In this document: positions 6,562 through 12,940 of the stretch, piece by piece | How the letters are laid out: each line of letters starts with the position of its first letter | Position numbering within the stretch: position 1 is the stretch's first letter | From: CAZVIK01 sp964627045 | Lineage (GTDB): Bacteria > Acidobacteriota > Terriglobia > Bryobacterales > Bryobacteraceae | Reading direction: 5' to 3' | Length of the DNA: 17,698 bases | Assembly: GCA_964627045.1 (NCBI GenBank) | Contig: CAZVIK010000069.1 | Span: forward strand, 1 to 17,698 | The notes under the pieces: model-generated | Database searches by the model: none | Seen by the model: the letters and a program-made list of their open reading frames with translations, nothing else | Told to the model about the DNA's origin: nothing | Translations under genes and position numbers: made by a program

Positions 6562-8187
6562 TCAGCGCGCGGTCTCGCCCGACAACGTCTTTTCGATCGC
6601 TGCGGTCCTGGCGCGGCGCTCGGCGCTCCAGGAGGACGGGTCGGAGAACAGCGGGTCGGCGGGCTTGGCCGGGTAGGCGTATTCCGGGTCGGTGCCGTCT
6701 TTTTGCTGGATCATCAGGCGGTAGTTGGCGTCGGTCTCAAAGGTTGTGGCCCAGCGGGAGAACTCGTAGGGCTGCTGGTCCGGGAACGCGATCCCCGATC
6801 CCGTCCGGAGCGCCGCCTGCGGACCGTAGTAGAGGTGCGTCAGTCCCACGCCTTTGCCGGCGGCGGCCAGCAGGCTGAAATTCACGTCGGTGGTCAAGTC
6901 GTTGAACGTCGGGCGATCATACGGGTCGGAGGTGTCCTGCCAGTCCATCGGGCTGTCGCCCCAGGAGTAATCCCAGTTCCAACTCTGTTCCTGGCGGGCC
7001 GGGCCATAGGTGCGCAGGTGCGGGTAGTTGGTGCGCGCCAGCAGGCCTTCCCAGGTCGTGCCGTAGTCCAAGGTGAATACGTAACCGGCCTTGAGGATCC
7101 GGCCGGCGCCTTGAATGAAACTCTCCGAACCGAGGTTGACGTAAGTCACCACTCCCTTGCCGGTTCCGGCGATCTCGGCGGCGTAGTAGTTGGCGTACCG
7201 GCGCAGGTGGGAAGCCAGTTCCGGGATCAGGCGGACCGGCACGTAGACCTCCTGGAACTTGAAGCTGCGGGCCAAAGCGAGCGCGTCGGTGGAGGCGGTG
7301 ACGGCTTCCAGGAGTTCGGTGAATGTGCGCCGGGTGAGGAAGACGCCGCCGCCGGGGGCGGCCGTGAGGACGGCCTTGCGAACCTCACGGTCGTCGCGTT
7401 CCACAGCGCCGGCGAGCGCGGCGGGAACGCTTCCCCGGAAGCGAGCCCAGGCATCGGCCGGGAGCGACGGTACGACGAATGCCACCTCGGCGGCGCCGTC
7501 GGAGGACAACGCGACCTTGTGAACGCTGAAAGCGTCTGGCAACTCGTTGGAGAGCACGGCGCCTTTCAGGCTCTCGGGCGGAATGGCGGCTGTAAGATTG
7601 GTGGCGTCGGCCTCACGCGCCTCGAAAAGCTTCCCGAAGCGGGCGTTGCGCTCGCGCTGGGTCTTGTTGAGGGCGGGCGAGCGGTCGTAGCAGATGTAGA
7701 GGACCTGGGCGGCGAAATCGGCCCAAGCCTTGTTGCCCGCCTCCTTGGAGCGCTGAACGACGTGATCGAGGATGGATTCGGCCATCACGCCGTTTCCGGC
7801 GCCGAACTCGGCGACAGTGAAGCGTTCCCCGGCCCCAAGGGTTCCCGTGCGGCGCATGCCCTGCCACATGCGGAACAGGTGCTCGGCGATCATCTGCCCG
7901 AAGTACGGGGCCAGGGCGATAGGGTAGGTTTGGTAGTCGATCGAAAAGGCCACCCGCCCGCTGGAGTAGTAGCCGAACTTGGGGTGGAACATGATGAGAT
8001 CGTGGTATTCCAGGAAGGCCGGAAAGTGCGCGGGAACCGAGGACAGCGCGTCGGGGCTGAGCGCAAGCTCCTCGTGGATCTCCCACGGATTCAATAGCTG
8101 CCGGTCCGCGCCGGCCATGGGCGCGGTGCATGCAAACACGGCGGCCAACAAAACGGCCAATGAAGCTGCCAGGGGACTCCCACGCAT
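6562..8187 (-). CDS. MidA/NDUFAF7-type SAM-dependent methyltransferase with an N-terminal signal peptide
   Basis: The 541-residue protein resembles the MidA/NDUFAF7 methyltransferase family (PF02636-like). Near 62-75 it has DLIMFHPKFGYYSS. The SAM-binding motif I is VAEFGAGNGVM at about 125-135, and an NELPDAFSVHK box matches the family's NE-x-x-DA-x-P-V. Family members are usually about 350-440 residues, so this one has a long C-terminal extension of unknown role. The first 27 residues (short basic start, a long hydrophobic core with LAVLLAAVFACTAP, then AGA) look like an export signal. That is odd for an enzyme needing cytoplasmic SAM. An alternative is that the stretch is a membrane anchor, or that translation starts later. 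It lies 87 bases upstream of hpnJ on the same strand and may be co-transcribed. Methylation target unknown. Confidence 0.78.
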   Translation of the reverse strand: MRGSPLAASLAVLLAAVFACTAPMAGADRQLLNPWEIHEELALSPDALSSVPAHFPAFLEYHDLIMFHPKFGYYSSGRVAFSIDYQTYPIALAPYFGQMIAEHLFRMWQGMRRTGTLGAGERFTVAEFGAGNGVMAESILDHVVQRSKEAGNKAWADFAAQVLYICYDRSPALNKTQRERNARFGKLFEAREADATNLTAAIPPESLKGAVLSNELPDAFSVHKVALSSDGAAEVAFVVPSLPADAWARFRGSVPAALAGAVERDDREVRKAVLTAAPGGGVFLTRRTFTELLEAVTASTDALALARSFKFQEVYVPVRLIPELASHLRRYANYYAAEIAGTGKGVVTYVNLGSESFIQGAGRILKAGYVFTLDYGTTWEGLLARTNYPHLRTYGPARQEQSWNWDYSWGDSPMDWQDTSDPYDRPTFNDLTTDVNFSLLAAAGKGVGLTHLYYGPQAALRTGSGIAFPDQQPYEFSRWATTFETDANYRLMIQQKDGTDPEYAYPAKPADPLFSDPSSWSAERRARTAAIEKTLSGETAR

Positions 8188-8212
8188 ATCCGTCTATTGT
8201 GACAGGTCGGGG

Positions 8213-8225
8213 CGGCGCAGCGCCG
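8213..8225. repeat. Short GC palindrome between divergent genes
   Basis: CGGCGC, a single A and GCGCCG form a perfect 13-base palindrome in the 75-base gap between the divergent methyltransferase and S4-protein genes. It could be an operator, but in DNA this GC-rich such short palindromes also arise by chance. Confidence 0.25.
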
Positions 8226-8262
8226 GTGCCTCCGTCCCGCGCCGTTCGTGCAGAATGAGTCT

Positions 8263-8646
8263 ATGCCCGGTATCCGTATGGACAAGTGGCTGTGGGCGGC
8301 GCGGTTCTTCAAGACGCGGTCGCAGGCGTCCCATGCGTGCGACCTCGGCCGGATCGAGTTTCAGGGCAAGGCCGTCAAGGCCGCGCGCGACGTGCGGGTT
8401 GGCGAGTTCCTGCGCGTCAAAACCGCCGGCGGTGAGTTTGAGATCGAGGTGCTGGCGCTGAGCGAAGTGCGCGGCTCGGCCGCCATCGCCCAGACGCTCT
8501 ACCGCGAGACCGAGGCGAGTCAGGCGGCGCGGCGGTTGCTGGCCGAGCAACGTAGGCTGATGCCTCCGGCCGAGGCGTTCTGGGAAGAGGGCCGCCCCAC
8601 CAAGCGCGACCGGCGGCAGATTGAACGCCTGCGCGGGCGGCGGTAA
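8263..8646 (+). CDS. hslR: S4-domain RNA-binding protein, Hsp15 (HslR)-like
   Basis: Hsp15 binds free 50S subunits carrying nascent chains after heat shock and helps recycle stalled ribosomes. The S4 domain fills the N-terminal half: MDKWLWAARFFKTRSQA, then GRIEFQGKAVKAARDVRVG. A basic C-terminal tail follows, ending RPTKRDRRQIERLRGRR. Chosen start ATG 8263 gives 127 residues, close to E. coli Hsp15 (133). A GTG at 8248 and an ATG at 8278 are alternatives. The ATG at 8263 is preceded at 6 bases by CAGAAT and by no clear Shine-Dalgarno. It is divergent from the methyltransferase and convergent with hicA. Confidence 0.88.
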   Translation: MPGIRMDKWLWAARFFKTRSQASHACDLGRIEFQGKAVKAARDVRVGEFLRVKTAGGEFEIEVLALSEVRGSAAIAQTLYRETEASQAARRLLAEQRRLMPPAEAFWEEGRPTKRDRRQIERLRGRR

Positions 8647-8677
8647 CACTCGCGCCTGGCTGCGTTCGAGGGGATGG

Positions 8678-8869
8678 CTACTTGGGAAGCGGAGGGACGC
8701 TGAGTTCACGGCAGATCATCAGCGCGAGCCGGTTGTCGATTTCGGAGTGGCGCGGACCAGGCGCCTGGGACTCCTTGGCTGGATTGCGGTAGATCGAATG
8801 CCGCGCACCTTCCTGCACCAGAATGCATCCGTGGCGCCGCAGATGATCGAGCAACTGGTGGCGCTTCAC
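8678..8869 (-). CDS. hicA: HicA-family type II toxin (mRNA interferase)
   Basis: HicA toxins are small dsRBD-fold ribonucleases that cleave mRNA. At 63 residues this one has the family length and pattern: MKRHQLLDHLRRHGCILVQE, then GARHSIYRNP with the catalytic histidine at 24, then PRHSEIDNRLALMICRELSV. The start is GTG at 8869, overlapping the stop of the upstream antitoxin gene by GTGA, so translation is probably coupled. Antitoxin-first order is the reverse of the classical hicAB operon. The fold and the key histidine look intact, so the toxin is probably functional. Confidence 0.9.
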   Translation of the reverse strand: MKRHQLLDHLRRHGCILVQEGARHSIYRNPAKESQAPGPRHSEIDNRLALMICRELSVPPLPK

Positions 8870-9135
8870 GGCCTGGAAACGCCGGCTTCCACTGACAGAG
8901 GCACCAATTCGACGAGGTCCGCATCGGCGGCGGAGGCGTCTGAATTCGGCACAGGGAGGGGCTTGCCCTCCTCCAGCAGCGATTGCGCCAGGTCTTCAAT
9001 GGCACTGGCGATCATCAGACGCGCGTCGGAAAGGTCGAATCCCTGGCTCACAGCACCAGGGAAATCCAGGGCTTCGGCGACGACCATCTTGTCGCCCGGC
9101 CGCGGAAGATAAAAGGCCACGTGGTACCGCAGCAT
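8866..9135 (-). CDS. hicB: HicB-like antitoxin without a DNA-binding domain
   Basis: HicB antitoxins neutralise HicA with a partial RNase-H-fold domain. The 89-residue protein has the typical strand and helix pattern: LRYHVAFYLPRPGDKMVVAE, LDFPGAVSQGFDLSDARLMI, then AIEDLAQSLLEEGKPLPVP. Canonical HicB is 110-150 residues, with a C-terminal ribbon-helix-helix or HTH for autoregulation. Here the protein ends soon after the core, so it probably cannot repress its own promoter. It directly precedes and overlaps hicA. The ATG at 9135 has no good Shine-Dalgarno. The cysteine-rich gene upstream stops 34 bases away. Confidence 0.85.
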   Translation of the reverse strand: MLRYHVAFYLPRPGDKMVVAEALDFPGAVSQGFDLSDARLMIASAIEDLAQSLLEEGKPLPVPNSDASAADADLVELVPLSVEAGVSRP

Positions 9136-9169
9136 GACTTAAGGATCCATCGGCGCGAGCCCACCTGCC

Positions 9170-9535
9170 CTACGCCGGCTTCGCTTCCTGCTTCATCTCG
9201 CGGACCAGGAGGATCAGCTTGCGGTCGCGCGCGCTGGAACAGTTGGCGTCGCACATTTCCTGGTCTTCCAGGTAGTTGCAGTGGCCGCGGCAATCGTGCG
9301 TGCCGAGCAGCCGGACTTTGGGATCGTCTGGCGAGGGCGGCGGCAACAGGTGGCGCAGGCGCGGCGTCAGGATGGAAACCGAACCCCGGCAGCGGTGCTC
9401 GAAGACCAACAAGTTGTAATCGGTGTTAGCCTGGAACGCCTGGAGGCCCACCAGCCGCACGCCCGGGTCGCGCACGAAATCCTCCCAGGTAGGCCAGACG
9501 AACTTGCAAGCTCCGCAGGTTTGAAAGGGACGCAC
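9170..9535 (-). CDS. Cysteine-rich hypothetical protein; 5' end merges with a repeat
   Basis: I do not recognise this protein. The convincing part reads FQTCGACKFVWPTWEDFV, then NLLVFEHRCRGSVS, RLRHLLPPPSPDD, THDCRGHCNYLED and EMCDANCSSARDRK. It has seven cysteines in C-x2-C, single-C, C-x3-C and C-x3-C spacing plus nearby histidines, so a zinc or iron-sulfur site is plausible. It has no signal peptide or membrane helix. The start is uncertain. The first codons before FQTC (V-R-P) belong to the repeat at 9528-9593. GTG 9535 (121 residues) is the nearest start, and a TTG 18 bases further into the repeat is the alternative. Either the repeat supplies the start or the native 5' end was displaced. 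Same strand as hicBA. Confidence 0.6.
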   Translation of the reverse strand: MRPFQTCGACKFVWPTWEDFVRDPGVRLVGLQAFQANTDYNLLVFEHRCRGSVSILTPRLRHLLPPPSPDDPKVRLLGTHDCRGHCNYLEDQEMCDANCSSARDRKLILLVREMKQEAKPA

Positions 9536-9593
9536 CCCGCCGTCGGCACCCAAACTTTCAGTATAAAGGCCGCTATTTCGTTGGCTATTAACG
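9528..9593. repeat. Direct repeat copy 1 (about 66 bp)
   Basis: Begins GGACGCACCCCGCCGTCG and continues through CAGTATAAAGGC to about 9593. The first 46 bases match the copy at 9660-9725 at 42 positions; the remaining 20 are more diverged. Same orientation as copy 2. It abuts the cysteine-rich gene. Confidence 0.85.
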
Positions 9594-9621
9594 TAAAACC
9601 AACACGCCAAACGGAATACCG

Positions 9622-9658
9622 CCCCCCCCCCCCCACCCCCCCCCCAACNNNNNNNNNN
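9622..9658. other. Poly-C tract and assembly gap
   Basis: Thirteen C, one A and ten C (9622-9645) run into ten N (9649-9658). The minus strand is a G-run tract with quadruplex potential, which explains a failed assembly. The true length and content here are unknown, and features spanning it (including the spacing of the repeats) are not reliable. Confidence 0.95.
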
Positions 9659-9659
9659 T

Positions 9660-9725
9660 GGACGCACCCCGCCGTCTGCACCCATACTTACAGTATAAAG
9701 GCAGCGACTTCCGTGGCGAGTGACG
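9660..9725. repeat. Direct repeat copy 2 (about 66 bp)
   Basis: Second copy of the repeat, starting two bases after the gap and ending 4 bases before the DUF423 stop codon. The core differs from copy 1 at four of 46 positions. No inverted counterpart was found in the window. Confidence 0.85.
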
Positions 9726-9729
9726 GAGA

Positions 9730-10122
9730 TCACTCCAGGCGAAGCGGCTTCCGGCCGCCGCGCACCAGCGCCGCCGCCAGCACGAACCATCCGGCGATGA
9801 AGCAGACCCCGCCGAGCGGCGTGACCGCACCAAGCCACGCCGTACCGGTGACCGCCAGAAGGTACAGACTTCCCGAGAAAAACAACACTCCGAGCGATAG
9901 CAGCGTACAAACGACCGCCGCCAGATCGCTCCGCAACAGATTGACGTGGGCCAGGGCGGGGACGATCAACAGCCCCAGGGCATGAACGAAATGGTAGAAC
10001 ACAGCCTTTTCATAGATGCCCAACGAATACGCGTCAAGCCTTCCCCGAAGTCCGTGCGTGCCAAAGGCACCCAACATCACCGCGACACACAGCGCGACGG
10101 CACCCGCGATACTCCATCTCAT
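9730..10122 (-). CDS. DUF423 family small membrane protein
   Basis: This 130-residue integral membrane protein of unknown function has about four hydrophobic segments: MRWSIAGAVALCVAVMLGAF, the region around HFVHALGLLIVPAL, VVCTLLSLGVLFFSGSLYLL and GVCFIAGWFVLAAALV. The family hallmark G-A-F-G-x-H-G-L is present as GAFGTHGLRG (about 18-27). Family relatives include E. coli YgdD. The ATG at 10122 has a near-perfect Shine-Dalgarno (AAGGAGGTT at 10131-10139), 8 bases away. It lies 36 bases downstream of the zinc-ribbon gene on the same strand and may share its transcript. Confidence 0.88.
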   Translation of the reverse strand: MRWSIAGAVALCVAVMLGAFGTHGLRGRLDAYSLGIYEKAVFYHFVHALGLLIVPALAHVNLLRSDLAAVVCTLLSLGVLFFSGSLYLLAVTGTAWLGAVTPLGGVCFIAGWFVLAAALVRGGRKPLRLE

Positions 10123-10158
10123 CTCAGCCCAACCTCCTTGGAGCTCTCGAGACGGTGC

Positions 10159-10338
10159 CTACCCCATCCAGAAGCCCTTGCGGTGCGACACACCGAGAAC
10201 CTTGCGGCAGTGCGGGCAGAAGTAAATGTAGCGCTTGCCGAAGACGCCGGAGAGACGCCGGGACCAGACTTCCTTCAGCGATTGGCCGCAATGAGGGCAG
10301 ACCGGAGAGACGTCCTCGCGCTCGGTGCACTCAATCAT
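10159..10338 (-). CDS. Small zinc-ribbon protein, 59 residues
   Basis: The protein starts MIECTEREDVSPVCPHCGQS and carries two C-x2-C knuckles, CPHC at about 14-17 and CPHC at about 40-43, about 22 residues apart, a classic zinc ribbon. The basic linker (KEVWSRRLSGVFGKRYIYF) and tail suggest nucleic-acid or protein binding, but the function is unknown. The frame remains open upstream to 10392. ATG 10338 is preferred because the knuckles are placed normally and a TATAGT hexamer sits 7 bases before it with no Shine-Dalgarno, as for uvrB and cydA. Confidence 0.7.
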   Translation of the reverse strand: MIECTEREDVSPVCPHCGQSLKEVWSRRLSGVFGKRYIYFCPHCRKVLGVSHRKGFWMG

Positions 10339-10345
10339 GACAAAT

Positions 10346-10351
10346 ACTATA
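10346..10351 (-). promoter_or_regulatory. -10 hexamer of a probable leaderless zinc-ribbon gene
   Basis: TATAGT on the minus strand, 7 bases before ATG 10338. No Shine-Dalgarno follows. The surrounding 25 bases are unusually AT-rich for this window. Confidence 0.45.
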
Positions 10352-10377
10352 ATCCAAGGCCGCCGTTCACCGCGAGC

Positions 10378-10399
10378 GCGGGGACACCACACCCCCCGC
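10378..10399 (-). terminator. GC hairpin downstream of cydB, no T run
   Basis: GCGGGG (10378-10383) pairs with CCCCGC (10394-10399) around a 10-base loop, 23 bases beyond the cydB stop. There is no T tract, so it is not a standard intrinsic terminator. It may stabilise the cydAB mRNA 3' end. Confidence 0.3.
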
Positions 10400-10422
10400 G
10401 GCAGGGCGGACTTCCAACGGCG

Positions 10423-11454
10423 TCAGTATCCTTCGCCCTCGAGGCGCACCTTGCCGGCGAAATGGCGGTAGAGAAACGTGAAGTAGCCGAGCGCCAACAG
10501 GAGCGCGGGGAAGAACCAGACCAGCCCGACCGACAGGCCGTGTGCCCCGGCGGCGGCGTTGTGGATGGTCAGGCTATGGGCCGTCTCCGGGCGCGCGGGC
10601 AGCACCATAGGATACACGCCGAACACCGCGCTGGTGAGCATCCCGATGATGTAGGCGCAGGAGCCCAGAAACGCGGCCTTGGGATTACGCACCGCCGCGG
10701 CCGCGACGAGCCCGCCCAGCGCGAGCGCCGGGAACACGTAGCCCCAAGGCATAGAGGCGAGATTGGAGCCCACGTTGGGCTGCACGCCGAAGGTGAAGAA
10801 CGTCACCACGGCGGTCATCACGAAGGTCAACACCCATGCGACGCGGGCCACCTTCGCCGCCCGGGTCTGCATCTCGCCCTCGGTCTTCAGGTTCAGCCAC
10901 AGCGCCCCATGCATCGTCAGAGTCACGAAGGCGAGAACGCCCACCAAAACCGTATACCAGTCGAGAATGCCCAGCTCGCCGCTGATCCCGAAATCGGTCC
11001 AGAGCGGCAGGAAAAACTTGCCGGAGGCGTCCAGAGGCACGCCGCGGATCACGTTGCCAAGCGCCGCCCCGAAGAAGACGGCCAGCAGGGCGCCGGAAAC
11101 CATGAACCCCGCATCCCAGACGGGCTTCCACACGGGGCTGTCGATGTGGTTGCGCAACTCGATCGAAACCCCGCGGAGAATCAGCAGCCAGAGCACCATC
11201 ATCAGAGGGAGGTAGAAGCCGCTGAAGCTGGCCGAGTAAAGCGCGGGAAACGCGAAATAGAGCGTGCCGCCGCCTGCCAACAGCCAGACTTCGTTTCCGT
11301 CCCACACCGGCCCGATGCTGCGCAGCACCAGACGCCGTTCCATCTCATTTCTGGCGACACAGTAGTGGATGATCCCGGCGCCAAGGTCGAATCCGTCCAA
11401 CACCACGTAGGCGGCGATCATGATCGCGACGAGGCAGAACCAGAGCGTTTCCAT
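10423..11454 (-). CDS. cydB: Cytochrome bd ubiquinol oxidase subunit II
   Basis: CydB is the structural partner of CydA in cytochrome bd, a high-affinity quinol:O2 oxidoreductase of the inner membrane. At 343 residues it has the family length. The N-terminus METLWFCLVAIMIAAYVVLD is followed by GFDLGAGI (about 21-28). The conserved box WDGNEVWLLAGGGTLYFAFP, including Asp52 and Glu55, starts near 51. About eight to nine hydrophobic helices follow. ATG 11454 has a purine-rich Shine-Dalgarno (GGGGGAG) and lies 12 bases after the cydA stop, so the two are co-transcribed. No small cydX-like frame is apparent immediately downstream. Confidence 0.97.
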   Translation of the reverse strand: METLWFCLVAIMIAAYVVLDGFDLGAGIIHYCVARNEMERRLVLRSIGPVWDGNEVWLLAGGGTLYFAFPALYSASFSGFYLPLMMVLWLLILRGVSIELRNHIDSPVWKPVWDAGFMVSGALLAVFFGAALGNVIRGVPLDASGKFFLPLWTDFGISGELGILDWYTVLVGVLAFVTLTMHGALWLNLKTEGEMQTRAAKVARVAWVLTFVMTAVVTFFTFGVQPNVGSNLASMPWGYVFPALALGGLVAAAAVRNPKAAFLGSCAYIIGMLTSAVFGVYPMVLPARPETAHSLTIHNAAAGAHGLSVGLVWFFPALLLALGYFTFLYRHFAGKVRLEGEGY

Positions 11455-11466
11455 GTCTTTCTCCCC

Positions 11467-12825
11467 CTAGTGTTTGCGGACGGCGAACTCGGGTTCGGCG
11501 GGCGGCGCCGGAGGCTCCGGGCCATGATCGATCTCGCGGTGAACCAGGAACAGGAACAGTATGCTGAGCACGGTGTAGATGCCCATGAACCCGAGCAAGG
11601 TGAACAGCGTGTTACCCGCCGAAACGTTCATGGAAGCGCCGCCGGAGGTGCGCATCAGCCCGTAGATCACCCAGGGCTGCCGGCCCAATTCCGCCGTCGT
11701 CCAACCGGCGGTGTTGGCGATGTAGGGGAACGGGAGCATCGCCAGAATCACCCAGAGCATGGGGCGCGAGGAGAACAGGGTCCCCCGTTTCAGCTTCCAG
11801 GCGGCCGCCGCCATCACCGCGATGAAAATGGTCCCCAGCCCCACCATGATGTGATAGCTGAAGTACAACAGCGGGATGTTGTCGGGCCACTGGTCTTCGG
11901 GAAAGGCGTCCAATCCTTTCACTTCGGCGCCCCAGCGTTGGTAGGTGAGGAAACTCAGCATCCCGGGGATCACCAGCGGATTGTCTAGCTTGCGTTTCTC
12001 GAGGTCGGGCTGGCCGATGATGGCCAGCGGCGCGCCCTCCGCCGTTTCAAAAAGCCCCTCCATGGCGGCCAGCGTCGCCGGCTGGTGCTTGGCGATGTTG
12101 CGCCCCTGCCCGTCGCCGGTGGGAATCGGCATCAGCAGGGAAGCCACCAGCCCGGCGACGACGCCGATTCGCAGGAACGTCTTCGCGTAGGGCTCATGTT
12201 TGCCCGACAGCATGTAAAACGCCCCAATCCCCGCCATCACAAAGGCCGCGGTCACCACCGAGCCGATCATGTTGTGGAGGTACTGCCAAAAGACCCAGGG
12301 GTTCAGAACCAGCGACAAGAAACTCCCGAGCGCCAGGCTCCCGTCGGGTTGAATCACGTAGCCGACCGGGTGTTGCATCCAGGCATTGGTCGCAATGATA
12401 AAGTAGCCCGAAAGCCACGAACCCAGAAAAACCATGAAGGCGGCCCACCAGTGGCCCTTCGGCCCCAATTTCTTCTCGCCGAACAGGAAGAGGCCCAGGA
12501 ACGAAGACTCCAGGAAGAAAGCGAACATGCCTTCCATGGCAAGCGTCTGGCCGATGACCCCGCCGGCGCTCTTGGAGAACGCTGACCAGTTGGTGCCGAA
12601 TTGGAACTCCATGGGGATGCCGGTGACGACCCCCATGGCGAAGTTGACGGCGAAGATCTTGGCCCAGAACCGCGCCGATCGGTTGTAGACCTCGTTCCCC
12701 GTCCTGAGCCCCATGGTCTTCAGGATCACGATGAGAAGCGCCAGTCCCATCGTCAGTTGGGGGAAGAGGTAGTGGTAGGTTACCGTGAAGGCGAAGTGAA
12801 AGCGATGCAGTGCAAGGGCGTCCAC
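11467..12825 (-). CDS. cydA: Cytochrome bd ubiquinol oxidase subunit I
   Basis: CydA carries haems b558, b595 and d and the quinol site. The 452-residue protein has the expected ligands: His18 (TYHYLFP), His184 (QYLHNMIGS) and Met327 (SYHIMVGLG). Acidic residues Glu98 and Glu106 are also present, as is GRQPW at 381-385. The Q-loop quinol-binding segment GRNIAKHQPATLAAMEG has Lys246 and Glu256. At 452 residues it lacks the long Q-loop insert of E. coli CydA (about 520), so it is the short-Q-loop type. The start is GTG 12825, since His18 fixes the N-terminus. No Shine-Dalgarno is present and a TAAAAT box lies 7 bases upstream, suggesting a leaderless transcript. Confidence 0.97.
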   Translation of the reverse strand: MDALALHRFHFAFTVTYHYLFPQLTMGLALLIVILKTMGLRTGNEVYNRSARFWAKIFAVNFAMGVVTGIPMEFQFGTNWSAFSKSAGGVIGQTLAMEGMFAFFLESSFLGLFLFGEKKLGPKGHWWAAFMVFLGSWLSGYFIIATNAWMQHPVGYVIQPDGSLALGSFLSLVLNPWVFWQYLHNMIGSVVTAAFVMAGIGAFYMLSGKHEPYAKTFLRIGVVAGLVASLLMPIPTGDGQGRNIAKHQPATLAAMEGLFETAEGAPLAIIGQPDLEKRKLDNPLVIPGMLSFLTYQRWGAEVKGLDAFPEDQWPDNIPLLYFSYHIMVGLGTIFIAVMAAAAWKLKRGTLFSSRPMLWVILAMLPFPYIANTAGWTTAELGRQPWVIYGLMRTSGGASMNVSAGNTLFTLLGFMGIYTVLSILFLFLVHREIDHGPEPPAPPAEPEFAVRKH

Positions 12826-12832
12826 GAGGCTG

Positions 12833-12838
12833 ATTTTA
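12833..12838 (-). promoter_or_regulatory. -10 hexamer of a probable leaderless cydAB promoter
   Basis: TAAAAT on the minus strand (five of six consensus bases), 7 bases before the cydA GTG. A run of seven T and no clear TTGACA lie upstream. The divergent mannonate dehydratase gene shares the 115-base intergenic region. Confidence 0.5.
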
Positions 12839-12898
12839 CACGATCGGGTCCGAAAAAAACGTAACGCCGTCTTTGTTCACAATGTAAACTTATTTCTT

Positions 12899-12926
12899 GC
12901 CGGGCGGCCCTCATTTTTGGCCCGGC
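12899..12926 (+). promoter_or_regulatory. Leader hairpin before the mannonate dehydratase gene
   Basis: GCCGGGC (12899-12905) and GCCCGGC (12920-12926) form a perfect 7-bp GC stem with a 14-base loop. The gene's Shine-Dalgarno (GATGAGGAG, 12927-12935) begins immediately after the stem. It may affect ribosome access, or act as an operator. It matches no riboswitch I know. Confidence 0.4.
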
Positions 12927-12940
12927 GATGAGGAGCCATC

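Noticed and set aside
9528..9725. CRISPR array
   Set aside because: Only two imperfect copies, too long and too diverged, with no regular spacers and no cas genes.
9170..9910. A continuous leftward frame running through the gap
   Set aside because: It joins the cysteine-rich protein to repeat, poly-G and N bases and to shadow sequence of DUF423. The gap length is arbitrary, so continuity is meaningless.
9946..11988. A 680-codon rightward open frame across DUF423, the zinc ribbon and cydBA
   Set aside because: It runs opposite several well-supported genes, is rich in His, Gln, Glu and Arg, and shows no recognisable domain.
12871..12884. Rex-like half site (TTCACAA) between cydA and the dehydratase gene
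   Set aside because: Rex controls cydAB in some bacteria, but the second half (TTGTGAA at the right spacing) is missing. Only a short TTGT/ACAA symmetry is present.
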